A stretch of DNA of 64,000 nucleotides. Origin: Mycolicibacterium aubagnense. Its GTDB lineage: Bacteria > Actinomycetota > Actinomycetes > Mycobacteriales > Mycobacteriaceae. This document shows positions 52,642-60,878 of the stretch, one piece after another. The stretch's first letter is position 1, and each line of letters begins with the position of its first letter. Below the pieces are notes generated by a model that did not search any database, was not told the origin of the DNA, and saw only the letters and a program-made list of their open reading frames with translations. The DNA lies in the NCBI RefSeq assembly GCF_010730955.1, contig NZ_AP022577.1, forward strand, positions 1,736,001 to 1,800,000, written 5' to 3'. Both the position numbers and the translations under genes were made by a program.

Positions 52642-53097
52642 CTATTCCGGTAGCGAGACTTGATCATCGTAAAAAGTCTGTAAGATGATGGTGCTTCGCG
52701 TGCGTACGTTGGCAACGGTCCGGATCCGCTGCAGCAGACCTTCCAGCGCCCGCGCCGAGGCCACGCGCACCAGCAGGACGTAGCTCTCGTCGCCGGCCAC
52801 CGAGTGGCAGGACTCGATTTCGGGGAAGTGCTGCAGCCGCGCCGGGGCATCATCAGGTTGGGAAGGATCGAGCGGGGTGATCGCGACGAACGCGGACAGC
52901 ATGTGGCCGACAGCCTCGGGGCTGATCCGCGCGGTGTATCCGGTGATGACGCCGCGGGATTCCAATCGGCGCACCCGCGATTGCACTGCCGACACCGACA
53001 ACCCTGCCGCCGTCGCCAGGTGCGCCAGCGTCGCCCGGCCGTCGGCTATCAGCTCCCGCACCAGGATTCGATCGACGTCGTCAAGCGCTTCGGCCAT
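52642..53097 (-). CDS. lrpA: Lrp/AsnC family transcriptional regulator LrpA
   Basis: 151 residues. N-terminal HTH: DDVDRILVRELIADGRATLAHLATAAGLSVSAVQSRVRRLESRGVI; C-terminal RAM domain for ligand binding (about 70-150, HSVAGDESYVLLVRV). The M. tuberculosis ortholog binds amino acids, lysine among the reported ones, and controls lat. Divergent from the DUF1338 gene over 63 bp, so it can act on both sides. Confidence 0.92.
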   Translation of the reverse strand: MAEALDDVDRILVRELIADGRATLAHLATAAGLSVSAVQSRVRRLESRGVITGYTARISPEAVGHMLSAFVAITPLDPSQPDDAPARLQHFPEIESCHSVAGDESYVLLVRVASARALEGLLQRIRTVANVRTRSTIILQTFYDDQVSLPE

Positions 53098-53160
53098 GGC
53101 CGGAGACTACCCCCAGGCCCTATCGGCGGGCAGGAGCGTAGCGACTCGGGGATCAGCACG

Positions 53161-54360
53161 GTGACGGTCCAGACGTGGGAGCTGCGCGCCGCGTTCGCCG
53201 CCGCCCTGTCCCGCATGTACGGCGCCGAAGTACCGGCCTACACCACGCTCGTGGACGTCAGCACGGCCGTGAACCGCGACCGCGGCACCGACGGCCGGCT
53301 CGGTTCGATCGACCGGGTCACCGCTGAACGGCACGGCGCCATCAGGGTCGGCAGCCCCGCCGAACTCGCCGAGGTCGCAAGCCTTTTCGCGGCCTTCGGC
53401 ATGTACCCGGTCGGGTTCTATGACCTGCGCGAAGCCACGTCCCCGGTGCCCGTGGTCTCCACCGCATTCCGCCCGATCGAGGCAGACGAGCTGGACCGCA
53501 ACCCGTTTCGCGTTTTCACGTCGATGCTGGCCACCGAGGACGCCCGCTTCTTCTCCCCCGACCTGCGCACCCGGGTACAACGCTTCGTCGGGCAGCGCCA
53601 ACTGTTCGACCCCGCATTGATCGCCCAGGCCCGCCGCATCGCCGCCGACGGCTGCCCGGCAGCCGATGCCGACCAGTTCGTGCGGCGCGCCGTCGCGGCG
53701 TTCGCGTTGTCGCACACACCGATCGACAAGGCCTGGTACGACGAACTCGGTGCTGTCTCCGCCGTCGCCGCGGACATCGCCGGCGTCGGCACCACCCACA
53801 TCAATCACCTGACCCCGCGCGTGCTCGACATCGACGAGCTGTACCGGCGGATGACAGCCCTCGGTATCACCATGATCGACGCCATCCAAGGTCCACCCCG
53901 TACCGACGGACCGCCGGTCCTGTTACGGCAGACCTCGTTCCGGGCCCTGGCCGAACCACGCACGTTCCGCAACCCGGACGGCGGCGTGTCCAACGGGAGC
54001 CTGCGGGTGCGCTTCGGCGAGGTCGAGGCGCGCGGAGTGGCGTTGACCCCGACGGGCCGGGAGCGCTACGACGCCGCGATGGCCGACCAGCAGCACTGGG
54101 ATCGGTATTTCCCGGCCACCGACGCCGAGATGGCAGCCCAAGGCCTGGCCTACTACCGCGGTGGCGACCCCACGAAACCCGTTGTCTACGAGGATTTCCT
54201 ACCGGCTTCCGCGGCCGGCATCTTCCGGTCGAACCTGGACCGGGATGCGCAACCAGAAGCCACCGACGACACTGGCGACTACAGCCTCGACTGGATGGCC
54301 GGTGTCATCGGCCATCACATCCATGACCCCTACGACCTCTACGAGAAAGCGGCATCATGA
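53161..54360 (+). CDS. hglS: DUF1338 protein, 2-oxoadipate dioxygenase/decarboxylase (HglS-like)
   Basis: 399 residues from GTG 53161. DUF1338 fold of the vicinal oxygen chelate type. Known Pseudomonas HglS metal ligands are two His and one Glu with a substrate Arg four residues after the first His. Here His58 and Arg62 (AERHGAIRV), His213 or His216 (THINHLTPR) and Glu287 or Glu289 (FGEVEARG) fit. Converts 2-oxoadipate to D-2-hydroxyglutarate. Sits between lat/lrpA and pcd, which supports lysine breakdown. ATGA overlap with pcd. Confidence 0.87.
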   Translation: MTVQTWELRAAFAAALSRMYGAEVPAYTTLVDVSTAVNRDRGTDGRLGSIDRVTAERHGAIRVGSPAELAEVASLFAAFGMYPVGFYDLREATSPVPVVSTAFRPIEADELDRNPFRVFTSMLATEDARFFSPDLRTRVQRFVGQRQLFDPALIAQARRIAADGCPAADADQFVRRAVAAFALSHTPIDKAWYDELGAVSAVAADIAGVGTTHINHLTPRVLDIDELYRRMTALGITMIDAIQGPPRTDGPPVLLRQTSFRALAEPRTFRNPDGGVSNGSLRVRFGEVEARGVALTPTGRERYDAAMADQQHWDRYFPATDAEMAAQGLAYYRGGDPTKPVVYEDFLPASAAGIFRSNLDRDAQPEATDDTGDYSLDWMAGVIGHHIHDPYDLYEKAAS

Positions 54361-55907
54361 CGTCCCTTCAGCCCCAAGTGCAGACTCTCCTACCCACCGC
54401 CGATCAACTCCGGGACCGGGTGCGCACCGCGCTGCAGGCGGTCGGTGCCGAGGTCGCATTGGGTGCGCCCGGCGCTCATGGCTTACCCGCCAGCACACCC
54501 ATCACCGGCGAGGTTCTCTTCACGGTTCGCGAGACCACCGCCGATGAGACAGGTGCCGCGATCGCCGAGGCAGCACAGGCGTTTTCCGGCTGGCGCACCA
54601 CTCCGGCCCCCGTGCGCGGTGCGCTCGTGGCCCGGCTGGGCGAGCTGCTCATCGAGCACAAGGCCGATCTCGGCACCCTGGTGACCATCGAGGCGGGCAA
54701 GATCACCTCCGAGGCACTCGGCGAGGTGCAGGAGATGATCGACATCTGCCAGTTCGCCGTCGGCCTCTCGCGGCAGCTGTATGGGCGCACCATCGCCTCC
54801 GAACGGCCCGGGCACCGGCTCATGGAGACCTGGCACCCCCTCGGGGTCGTCGGTGTCATCACCGCGTTCAACTTCCCCGTCGCCGTCTGGGCCTGGAACG
54901 CCGCCATCGCGTTGGTGTGCGGCGACACCGTGGTGTGGAAGCCCTCGGAGCTCACCCCGCTGACCGCCGTCGCCTGCCAGGCGCTGCTGGAACGCGCAGC
55001 GGCTGACGTCGGGGTTTCCGGTTCCGTTTCGCGCCTGGTCTTGGGTGGCCGTGAGATCGGCGAGCAGCTGGTGGACGATCCGCGTGTCGCGCTGGTGAGT
55101 GCGACGGGGTCGGTCCGGATGGGCCAGCAGATCGGCCCGCGCGTGGCCCAGCGGTTCGGCAAGGTGCTGCTGGAGCTCGGCGGCAACAACGCCACCATCG
55201 TCACCCCGTCGGCCGACCTCGATCTCGCGGTGCGCGGCATCGTGTTCGCCGCCGCAGGCACCGCCGGGCAGCGCTGCACGACGCTGCGCCGCGTCATCGC
55301 GCACCGCAGCGTGGTCGACACGCTGGTGTCGCGCATCGTCACCGCCTACCAGAGCCTGCCGGTGGGCGATCCGTCCGCCGAGGGAACCCTGATCGGGCCG
55401 CTGATCCACGAGCGGTCCTACCGCGACATGGTCGGTGCGCTGGAACAGGCGCAAGCAGAGGGCGGTGAGGTCACCGGCGGCGAGCGGGTGCAGCTGCACG
55501 CCAGCTCGTACTACGTCACCCCCGCGGTGGTGCGGATGCCCGGGCAGACGGCCATCGTCCACCAGGAGACGTTCGCGCCGATCCTGTATGTCCTGACGTA
55601 CGACACCCTCGATGAGGCCATTGCACTCAACAATGCCGTGCCGCAAGGACTTTCGTCAGCTATCTTCACCACCGACATCCGGGAGGCCGAACGCTTCATG
55701 GCCGCTGACGGGTCGGACTGCGGTATCGCCAACGTCAACATCGGTACCTCCGGCGCGGAGATCGGCGGGGCGTTCGGCGGCGAGAAGCAGACGGGCGGCG
55801 GGCGCGAATCGGGCTCCGATTCCTGGAAGGCTTACATGCGGCGCGCCACCAACACCGTCAACTACTCGTCCGATCTGCCGCTGGCTCAAGGAGTCCGGTT
55901 CGGTTGA
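54357..55907 (+). CDS. pcd: Piperideine-6-carboxylate dehydrogenase (aldehyde dehydrogenase family) Pcd
   Basis: 516 residues, ALDH family 7-like. AFNFPVAVWAWN cofactor loop, WKPSELTPL, catalytic Glu273 in LELGGNN and Cys307 in GTAGQRCTT. Oxidises 1-piperideine-6-carboxylate (aminoadipate semialdehyde) from Lat to 2-aminoadipate with NAD. The M. tuberculosis ortholog is Rv3293, same position. Coupled to the DUF1338 gene. Confidence 0.92.
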   Translation: MTSLQPQVQTLLPTADQLRDRVRTALQAVGAEVALGAPGAHGLPASTPITGEVLFTVRETTADETGAAIAEAAQAFSGWRTTPAPVRGALVARLGELLIEHKADLGTLVTIEAGKITSEALGEVQEMIDICQFAVGLSRQLYGRTIASERPGHRLMETWHPLGVVGVITAFNFPVAVWAWNAAIALVCGDTVVWKPSELTPLTAVACQALLERAAADVGVSGSVSRLVLGGREIGEQLVDDPRVALVSATGSVRMGQQIGPRVAQRFGKVLLELGGNNATIVTPSADLDLAVRGIVFAAAGTAGQRCTTLRRVIAHRSVVDTLVSRIVTAYQSLPVGDPSAEGTLIGPLIHERSYRDMVGALEQAQAEGGEVTGGERVQLHASSYYVTPAVVRMPGQTAIVHQETFAPILYVLTYDTLDEAIALNNAVPQGLSSAIFTTDIREAERFMAADGSDCGIANVNIGTSGAEIGGAFGGEKQTGGGRESGSDSWKAYMRRATNTVNYSSDLPLAQGVRFG

Positions 55908-55933
55908 GCCGCTGATGCGGTAGACATGAGCCC

Positions 55934-56725
55934 GTGAAGATCGAAGGTGCGGTGGCGGTGGTCACCGGAGCGGGCTCGGGCATCGGAAAATCCATCGCGA
56001 CGGCGCTGGCCGCCGCCGGTGCATCGGTCGTTGCCTGCGACATCAACGCCGCAGCGGCCGCCGACACCGCCGCGGGTTTCGGCGGTGTCGGCGTCGGTGC
56101 CGATGCCGCGTCGGTCGACGGCATCGCGACGCTACTCGACGCCGCCCGAGCGGCGTACGGGCCGGTGGACATCTACGTCGCCAACGCCGGAATCACCGGG
56201 CAGCCCGGCCTCGGCGACGACGAAGCCGCATGGGATCGCATCATCGACATCAACCTGCGCGCACACATCCGTGCCGCCAAAGCTGTTGTGCCGGAATGGC
56301 TCGAGCGCGGTGCCGGGCATTTCGTCGCCGTCGCCTCGGCAGCCGGCCTGCTCACCCAACTCGGTGCCGCCGGGTACAGCGTCACCAAGCACGCCGCCGT
56401 CGGCTTCGCGGAGTGGCTCACCATCACCTACGGCGACAAGGGCATCGGCGTCAGTTGCGTCTGCCCGATGGGTGTGGACACGCCCCTGCTGCGCGGCATG
56501 ACCGACTCCGACGACGCCGCGATCCGAGTGGCCGGCAACGCCGTGACCCACGCCGGAAACGTCGTCAGCCCCGATGACGTCGCCGCGCTCGTGACCCAGG
56601 CCATCGAGGACGGCACCTTCCTGGTGCTACCCCACCCCGAGGTGCTGACCATGTACCGGCAGAAGGGCGCCGACTATGACCGCTGGATCGCCGGCATGCA
56701 GCGGTATCAACGCACGTTGGGATAG
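55934..56725 (+). CDS. SDR family oxidoreductase
   Basis: 263 residues from GTG 55934. Classical SDR: VVTGAGSGIGKSIA (cofactor), ANAGITG, Ser in VASAAG, catalytic YSVTK. Preference for NAD or NADP not clear (Asp after the second strand, ACDINAAA, favours NAD). 26 bp after pcd, same strand; may share its transcript, but a link to lysine breakdown is only positional. Ends 12 bp before the convergent arylsulfotransferase fragment. Confidence 0.86.
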   Translation: MKIEGAVAVVTGAGSGIGKSIATALAAAGASVVACDINAAAAADTAAGFGGVGVGADAASVDGIATLLDAARAAYGPVDIYVANAGITGQPGLGDDEAAWDRIIDINLRAHIRAAKAVVPEWLERGAGHFVAVASAAGLLTQLGAAGYSVTKHAAVGFAEWLTITYGDKGIGVSCVCPMGVDTPLLRGMTDSDDAAIRVAGNAVTHAGNVVSPDDVAALVTQAIEDGTFLVLPHPEVLTMYRQKGADYDRWIAGMQRYQRTLG

Positions 56726-56737
56726 GCGGCTCTGGTT

Positions 56738-57897
56738 CTAGATTTTGGTGGGGTCGCTGTCGCCGATGGTGGTGCCGTTCTTGTCGAGAGCCTGGATCTG
56801 GAAATAGGTGCCGGTGGTGGGTGTTGTGGCCGGCATGGGGACGGGTGTGTCGAGTCCGTTCCAGGGGGCAGTCAGCAGGGGTTTGAGCGCATCGGGTGTG
56901 GGCCCGGTGAGGATTCTCCAGTGGGTGACCTCGGTGGCGCCGTTCCAGACCGCGTGCAAGGTGGGCTGGCCATTGCCGGTGGTGATGGCCAGTTCGGGTT
57001 TCTGCGTGGGATGTCCGGTCCAGGGCTGCAAGAACGCGCGGTAGGTTCCGATCCCACCACTTCCCACGTTGCCCTCTAGTTTTTGTGGAGCATTTGCGGG
57101 TTGGCCGGCGCTCCACAAGACTCTGCCGTCGGCCGCGAATTCGGTAATCCGGTTCGCATCGCCCCAGCCGGTGAACGTGTTGCCACCGGGAAGGCTTTGC
57201 ACGCTGCCTTGGGTGAACGTTCCCAGATTGTCCGGCTGGGTCCACTCGCGGACCAGGGTCGCCGTACGGGTCTGGTGGTCGAGCCGGATCCATTTGATAC
57301 TGGACGGGCCGTGCCGGGTCCCGCCGAGGTCCACGTTGTTGTTGAACAACATGATCGTGTTTGCGTCCACGAATTGTGGATCGTGCTGGCCCGCGAAGTC
57401 CGCCCCAGGGCCGAGGGTGAAGGTCGAGTCTTTCCCACCGAGTTTCCATTTGATGGCGCCGGTGTGTGCGTCGACGGCAACCAGCTCGTTGGCCGCGCGC
57501 ACCGATACCAACAGATCTCCGTCGGGGTCCAGGGCCACCGAATTGATGTGCAAGGGAGACACCGCAGCTTGCCCCGGAATGTTGGACAGATCACGGTAAC
57601 TCAGTGCGCTATCGGTCACCGGGAGATGCTGTGCCGAATCCCACTCGAGCAGAGTGTTACCGGAGGCGATATCGACGACATTGACGATGCTGTTGTTGAT
57701 CTTCCCGTTCTTGGGTCCGCCGATGCCCGTGAGATCAGCATCAATGGTCTTCACTGACGTGATCAACGCCCGCCCGTCCGGGGTGATGCGGAACTCGTGA
57801 AAGTCCGACGGTGCGCCGTGCGGAGTGATCTTCTTGATGATCTTGTAGTTCGTATCCGCGATGTAATCGGCACCGGAGAGTTTGGTGCCCTGGAACC
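56738..57897 (-). pseudogene. Arylsulfotransferase lipoprotein gene, 3' part, cut by IS256-type insertion
   Basis: C-terminal about 384 codons of an arylsulfotransferase (ASST, PF05935/PF14269-like beta-propeller). Repeating blade motifs: AVDAHTGAIKWKLGGKDS, FAGQHDPQFVD, GGTRHGPSSIKWIRLDH and GWGDANRITEFAADGRVLW. Codons beyond 57766 continue in frame to the target duplication (57890-57897). There is no start codon or promoter of its own, so it is probably not expressed as a full protein. Confidence 0.86.
57890..57897. repeat. Target-site duplication, left copy
   Basis: CTGGAACC, repeated at 59367-59374 on the other side of the IS element. Eight bp fits the IS256 family. Confidence 0.85.
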
Positions 57898-59366
57898 GAG
57901 CCTGTCAAGTTTTCTGTGTAAATCGCCTGTCTGATTGTTCGTCTGAGTAGTTGTTGTGGTGCTTACAGATAGCGTTCGATGCGCTCTGGGTAAACCAGGG
58001 CGAGTTGTTCGAGTGCCTTCTTCCAGTTGGTGACCACCTGTCCTTCCACGAGGCGTCCGGGAGCTGTCCGGCCCTGCTTCTTGCCGCGCTCTTTGGCCCG
58101 CTGCGCGGCGCGTTTGTCTTCGATGTTGCAGATCGCCAGCCACAGCAATTTCACCACTGAGGCATCGTTGGGGAACTGGCCGCGGTTCTTGATGATCTTG
58201 CGCAGTTGATAGTTCAGCGACTCGATCGAGTTGGTCGTGTAGATCACCCGGCGCAGCTCGGGCGGGAACGCCAGAAACGGGATGAACTGTTCCCACGCGC
58301 GTTCGAAAACCATAGTCACCGTGGGGTTTTTCTTCCCCAGCTCCGATGCGGTGAACGCGTCCAACTCCACCTGTGCAGCCTCGGCATTGGGTGCGGTGTA
58401 GATCGGCTTGAGGGCGGCGGCCACCGCCTTACGATCGGCGTAGGACACGAACCGCAGTGCGTTGCGGATCAGATGCACCACACAGGTCTGCACCGCGGCC
58501 TGCGACCAGGTCGCCGCGATGGCCTCGGGGAACCCCGTCAGCCCGTCGCAGCACACGATCAGCACGTCCTTGACACCCCGGTTGGCCAGGTCCGCGCATA
58601 CCGACGCCCAGAACGAGGCGCCCTCGTTGGGCTGGACCCAAATCCCCAGAACATGCTTGACCCCGGCCATATCCACGCCGACCGCGATATGGGCGGCCTT
58701 GTTGCGGGTGTGCCCGCCGTCTTTGACCTTCACGATCAGTGCGTCAAGGTAGATCACCGGATACAACGGCTCCAGCGGCCGACGCTGCCACGACAGGACC
58801 TCGTCGGAGATCTCGTCGACGATCTTGGAGATCGTCTCATGCGACACCTCGGTCCCAATCGTGGACTGAAGGTGAAATTGTATGTCCCGCAATGTCATTC
58901 CACCGGCATACAGGGAGATGATCATGTCATCGAGCCCGCCGATCCGGCGCTGGCCTTTAGGTACCAGGGTCGGGGTGAACGAGCCGTCACGGTCTCGCGG
59001 CACCTCCAGAGGCACCGGGCCGGCCTCGGTGAGCACCGTCTTGGGCGAGCCGTTGCGGGCGTTGGGCAGCACCCGGCCGGCCGGGTCGCCCTTCTCGTAG
59101 CCCAGATGGTCGGTCAGCTCGGCGGCCAGCCCGCGTTCGAGGGCCAGCTTGATCAGCCCGGGCAGCAGCCCGCCTTCACCGGTCAGCGCGACCTCACCAG
59201 TATCGACCTGCGCCAGCAGCTCATCGACCGCGCCCGATGCCCGAAGCGCCTCGGCCATCTCCACCGTGGACGCCGCCTCAACCAGCGCCGAATCCATGTT
59301 CTTGCCTGTCGTCACGTCCTGCGATCCTTCCGTTAACAGGACTTACACAGACCATTTGACACGCCC
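57898..59366 (-). mobile_element. IS256-family insertion sequence, complete
   Basis: 1,469 bp. Terminal inverted repeats 57898-57923 and 59341-59366 match at 20 of 26 positions (shared TGTCAA and TCTGTGTAA blocks). It holds one transposase gene and is flanked by an 8-bp duplication, CTGGAACC. Inserted in the arylsulfotransferase gene, with the transposase on the same strand as that gene. Confidence 0.9.
57963..59315 (-). CDS. IS256-family transposase
   Basis: 450 residues, Mutator-type DDE transposase. Catalytic residues by motif: Asp191 (YLDALIVKV), Asp257 (CCDGLTGFPEAI) and Glu365 (TTNSIESLN). Also the family HLIRNALRFV. Frame intact with no stop, so the element may be active. The start MTTGKNMDSA near the right inverted repeat is reasonable. 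Confidence 0.95.
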   Translation of the reverse strand: MTTGKNMDSALVEAASTVEMAEALRASGAVDELLAQVDTGEVALTGEGGLLPGLIKLALERGLAAELTDHLGYEKGDPAGRVLPNARNGSPKTVLTEAGPVPLEVPRDRDGSFTPTLVPKGQRRIGGLDDMIISLYAGGMTLRDIQFHLQSTIGTEVSHETISKIVDEISDEVLSWQRRPLEPLYPVIYLDALIVKVKDGGHTRNKAAHIAVGVDMAGVKHVLGIWVQPNEGASFWASVCADLANRGVKDVLIVCCDGLTGFPEAIAATWSQAAVQTCVVHLIRNALRFVSYADRKAVAAALKPIYTAPNAEAAQVELDAFTASELGKKNPTVTMVFERAWEQFIPFLAFPPELRRVIYTTNSIESLNYQLRKIIKNRGQFPNDASVVKLLWLAICNIEDKRAAQRAKERGKKQGRTAPGRLVEGQVVTNWKKALEQLALVYPERIERYL

Positions 59367-59374
59367 CTGGAACC
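59367..59374. repeat. Target-site duplication, right copy
   Basis: CTGGAACC, identical to 57890-57897. Removing the element and one copy restores a continuous frame through TWFQG-TKLSG. Confidence 0.85.
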
Positions 59375-59789
59375 AGGTCAGCACAGGCTTGCCCTGATAC
59401 GTCTGGACCTGAAAATTCCCCGCGTCCTGGTCATTGGGGATCTGCAGGAACCAGACCGGCCGACCCTTCTTGTCCAGAATCTCCGGGCCGGAAGCGATTT
59501 CGGGGCTCCCGCTGCCAAAAAGATTGGCCGCGCCCGCCCCGCCACCATTGATGAACACAAAACCCGGATCCGAACCGGGCACATCGGCGGTGACAGTGAG
59601 TGGCGGTGCAGCCAGCTGTGTCTGCGGGATCGACCCAGCATCCTGTGCGAGTGGACCCGCCGCCTCAGAAGACACCTGGCTTGAGGACGAACAGCCTGTC
59701 GCCAGCAATACCAGCGCTACCGCCCCCACGCGAAAACCCTTAACTGCCCCAAAGTAACTCGGCAGCTCGTGACCGCGTAACCGCATCAT
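59367..59789 (-). pseudogene. Arylsulfotransferase lipoprotein gene, 5' part
   Basis: About 141 codons from ATG 59789 (or 59786). Lipoprotein signal: VALVLLATGC with Cys in the lipobox, then a Ser/Ala-rich linker and the first propeller residues (PGFVFINGGGAGAANLFG). After the insertion it runs five codons into the element (RVKWSV) and stops. Joined to 56738-57889, it would give about 524 residues. The promoter side is intact, so a truncated lipoprotein may still be made. Confidence 0.85.
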
Positions 59790-59853
59790 CTGCCCAACAC
59801 TAGACCAGTCCTGTGAGGTCACTGTGAATCGTCCCCGGATGGCCCTCCCTCGG

Positions 59854-60654
59854 CTAGCGGCGGCGGGCGATGATCTGCGTGCTGTCGAACAGAGCGAAGG
59901 TGACGCCAGGATCGTCGAGCACGCGCCGCAGATAATCGCGGTAAGCCTCGATCCGCTCAGCGGGAGCACCGATTTCGGAGAGGTACGCCGGTGCACATTG
60001 TTCGAACCCCAGCGCATGGACGAGTTTGGCGTCCCGGGCCGAGGAGATCGGTTGGTATCGGTCACGACGGTGGATTGCGAAACCGGCTGCCTCGAGCTCG
60101 GTTTCGATGGAGTCGGCCACATCGAAGCACAGACCGCGCGCCCGGCCCAACGCGTACCACCAGGACAGCCAGAGGTCGCTGTCGGCCTCGGCCGGGCTGA
60201 ACCGCGCCGAGCCGACGTCGGCGATCTCCAGCAGTAGCGCGCCGCCGTCGGCGAGCATGTCGGCCATCGCAGCGAGGGCACGACGCAGGTCGCGAACGTG
60301 CATCAACAGGAACCGGCTGTATACCCAGTCGACGCGCTGCCCGCGCAACGGGTCGTCTTCGAGCGCACCGGCGACGAAGGTGACGTTGCGGCGCCGACTC
60401 AGCGTCGACCGCGCGATCTCGATCTGCTCGGCAGAGGCATCGACTGCGTACACCATGCCCGATTCGCCGACCCTGCGCGCCATCCGATCGGTGACCCCGC
60501 CGTGCCCGCATCCCAGGTCGACGATCGAATCCCCTTCTGCCACACCGGCAGACTCCAGAAAAGCGCCCGAGTTCGGATCGTAGAACCGACCGAGCAGCAT
60601 GAGACGTTCACTGTCGTCGACACCGACGTGCATAGCATATGTTTCAGCGGCCAT
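59854..60654 (-). CDS. Class I SAM-dependent methyltransferase
   Basis: 266 residues (ATG 60654, ATG 60636 possible; GAAAGGTG lies upstream). UbiE/Methyltransf_25-like: IVDLGCGHGGVTDRMARRVG (motif I), VYAVDASAEQIEIARSTL, and FLLMHVRDLRRALAAMADML. No signal peptide. Substrate unknown. Divergent from lhr; a 15-nt palindrome lies in the gap. Confidence 0.84.
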   Translation of the reverse strand: MAAETYAMHVGVDDSERLMLLGRFYDPNSGAFLESAGVAEGDSIVDLGCGHGGVTDRMARRVGESGMVYAVDASAEQIEIARSTLSRRRNVTFVAGALEDDPLRGQRVDWVYSRFLLMHVRDLRRALAAMADMLADGGALLLEIADVGSARFSPAEADSDLWLSWWYALGRARGLCFDVADSIETELEAAGFAIHRRDRYQPISSARDAKLVHALGFEQCAPAYLSEIGAPAERIEAYRDYLRRVLDDPGVTFALFDSTQIIARRR

Positions 60655-60878
60655 CCTCGGTCACCTTTCTTCGTTGTTGCGATGTGTGGTCTGCGCAAGG
60701 ACGTCGCGCAGCACTTCCCCGACGGAAACACCCCACGTTCGGTCCGCGCCGCGCGCATCGGTCGTCACCACAGTTCAGGACCATACTTGAACACTGTTCA
60801 ATTGCAATACCCGCGCAGCACCAGCCCGCACGTCACCGTCCGCCGAAACTTGTCGGACCCACCGGGCAATATGGAGCC
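60655..60878. other. 224-bp divergent intergenic region
   Basis: Contains a 15-nt palindrome (60787-60801) and the ribosome-binding region of the methyltransferase. AT-richer at 60780-60812. No coding sequence or terminator seen. Confidence 0.4.
60787..60801. promoter_or_regulatory. TetR-type palindrome
   Basis: TTGAACA-C-TGTTCAA, perfect 7-bp arms. The form is typical for TetR-family operators. M. tuberculosis has a TetR-type gene (Rv3295) next to lhr, but none is visible here, so the binding protein would be encoded elsewhere. Located 78 nt before lhr and 133 nt before the methyltransferase. Confidence 0.45.
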
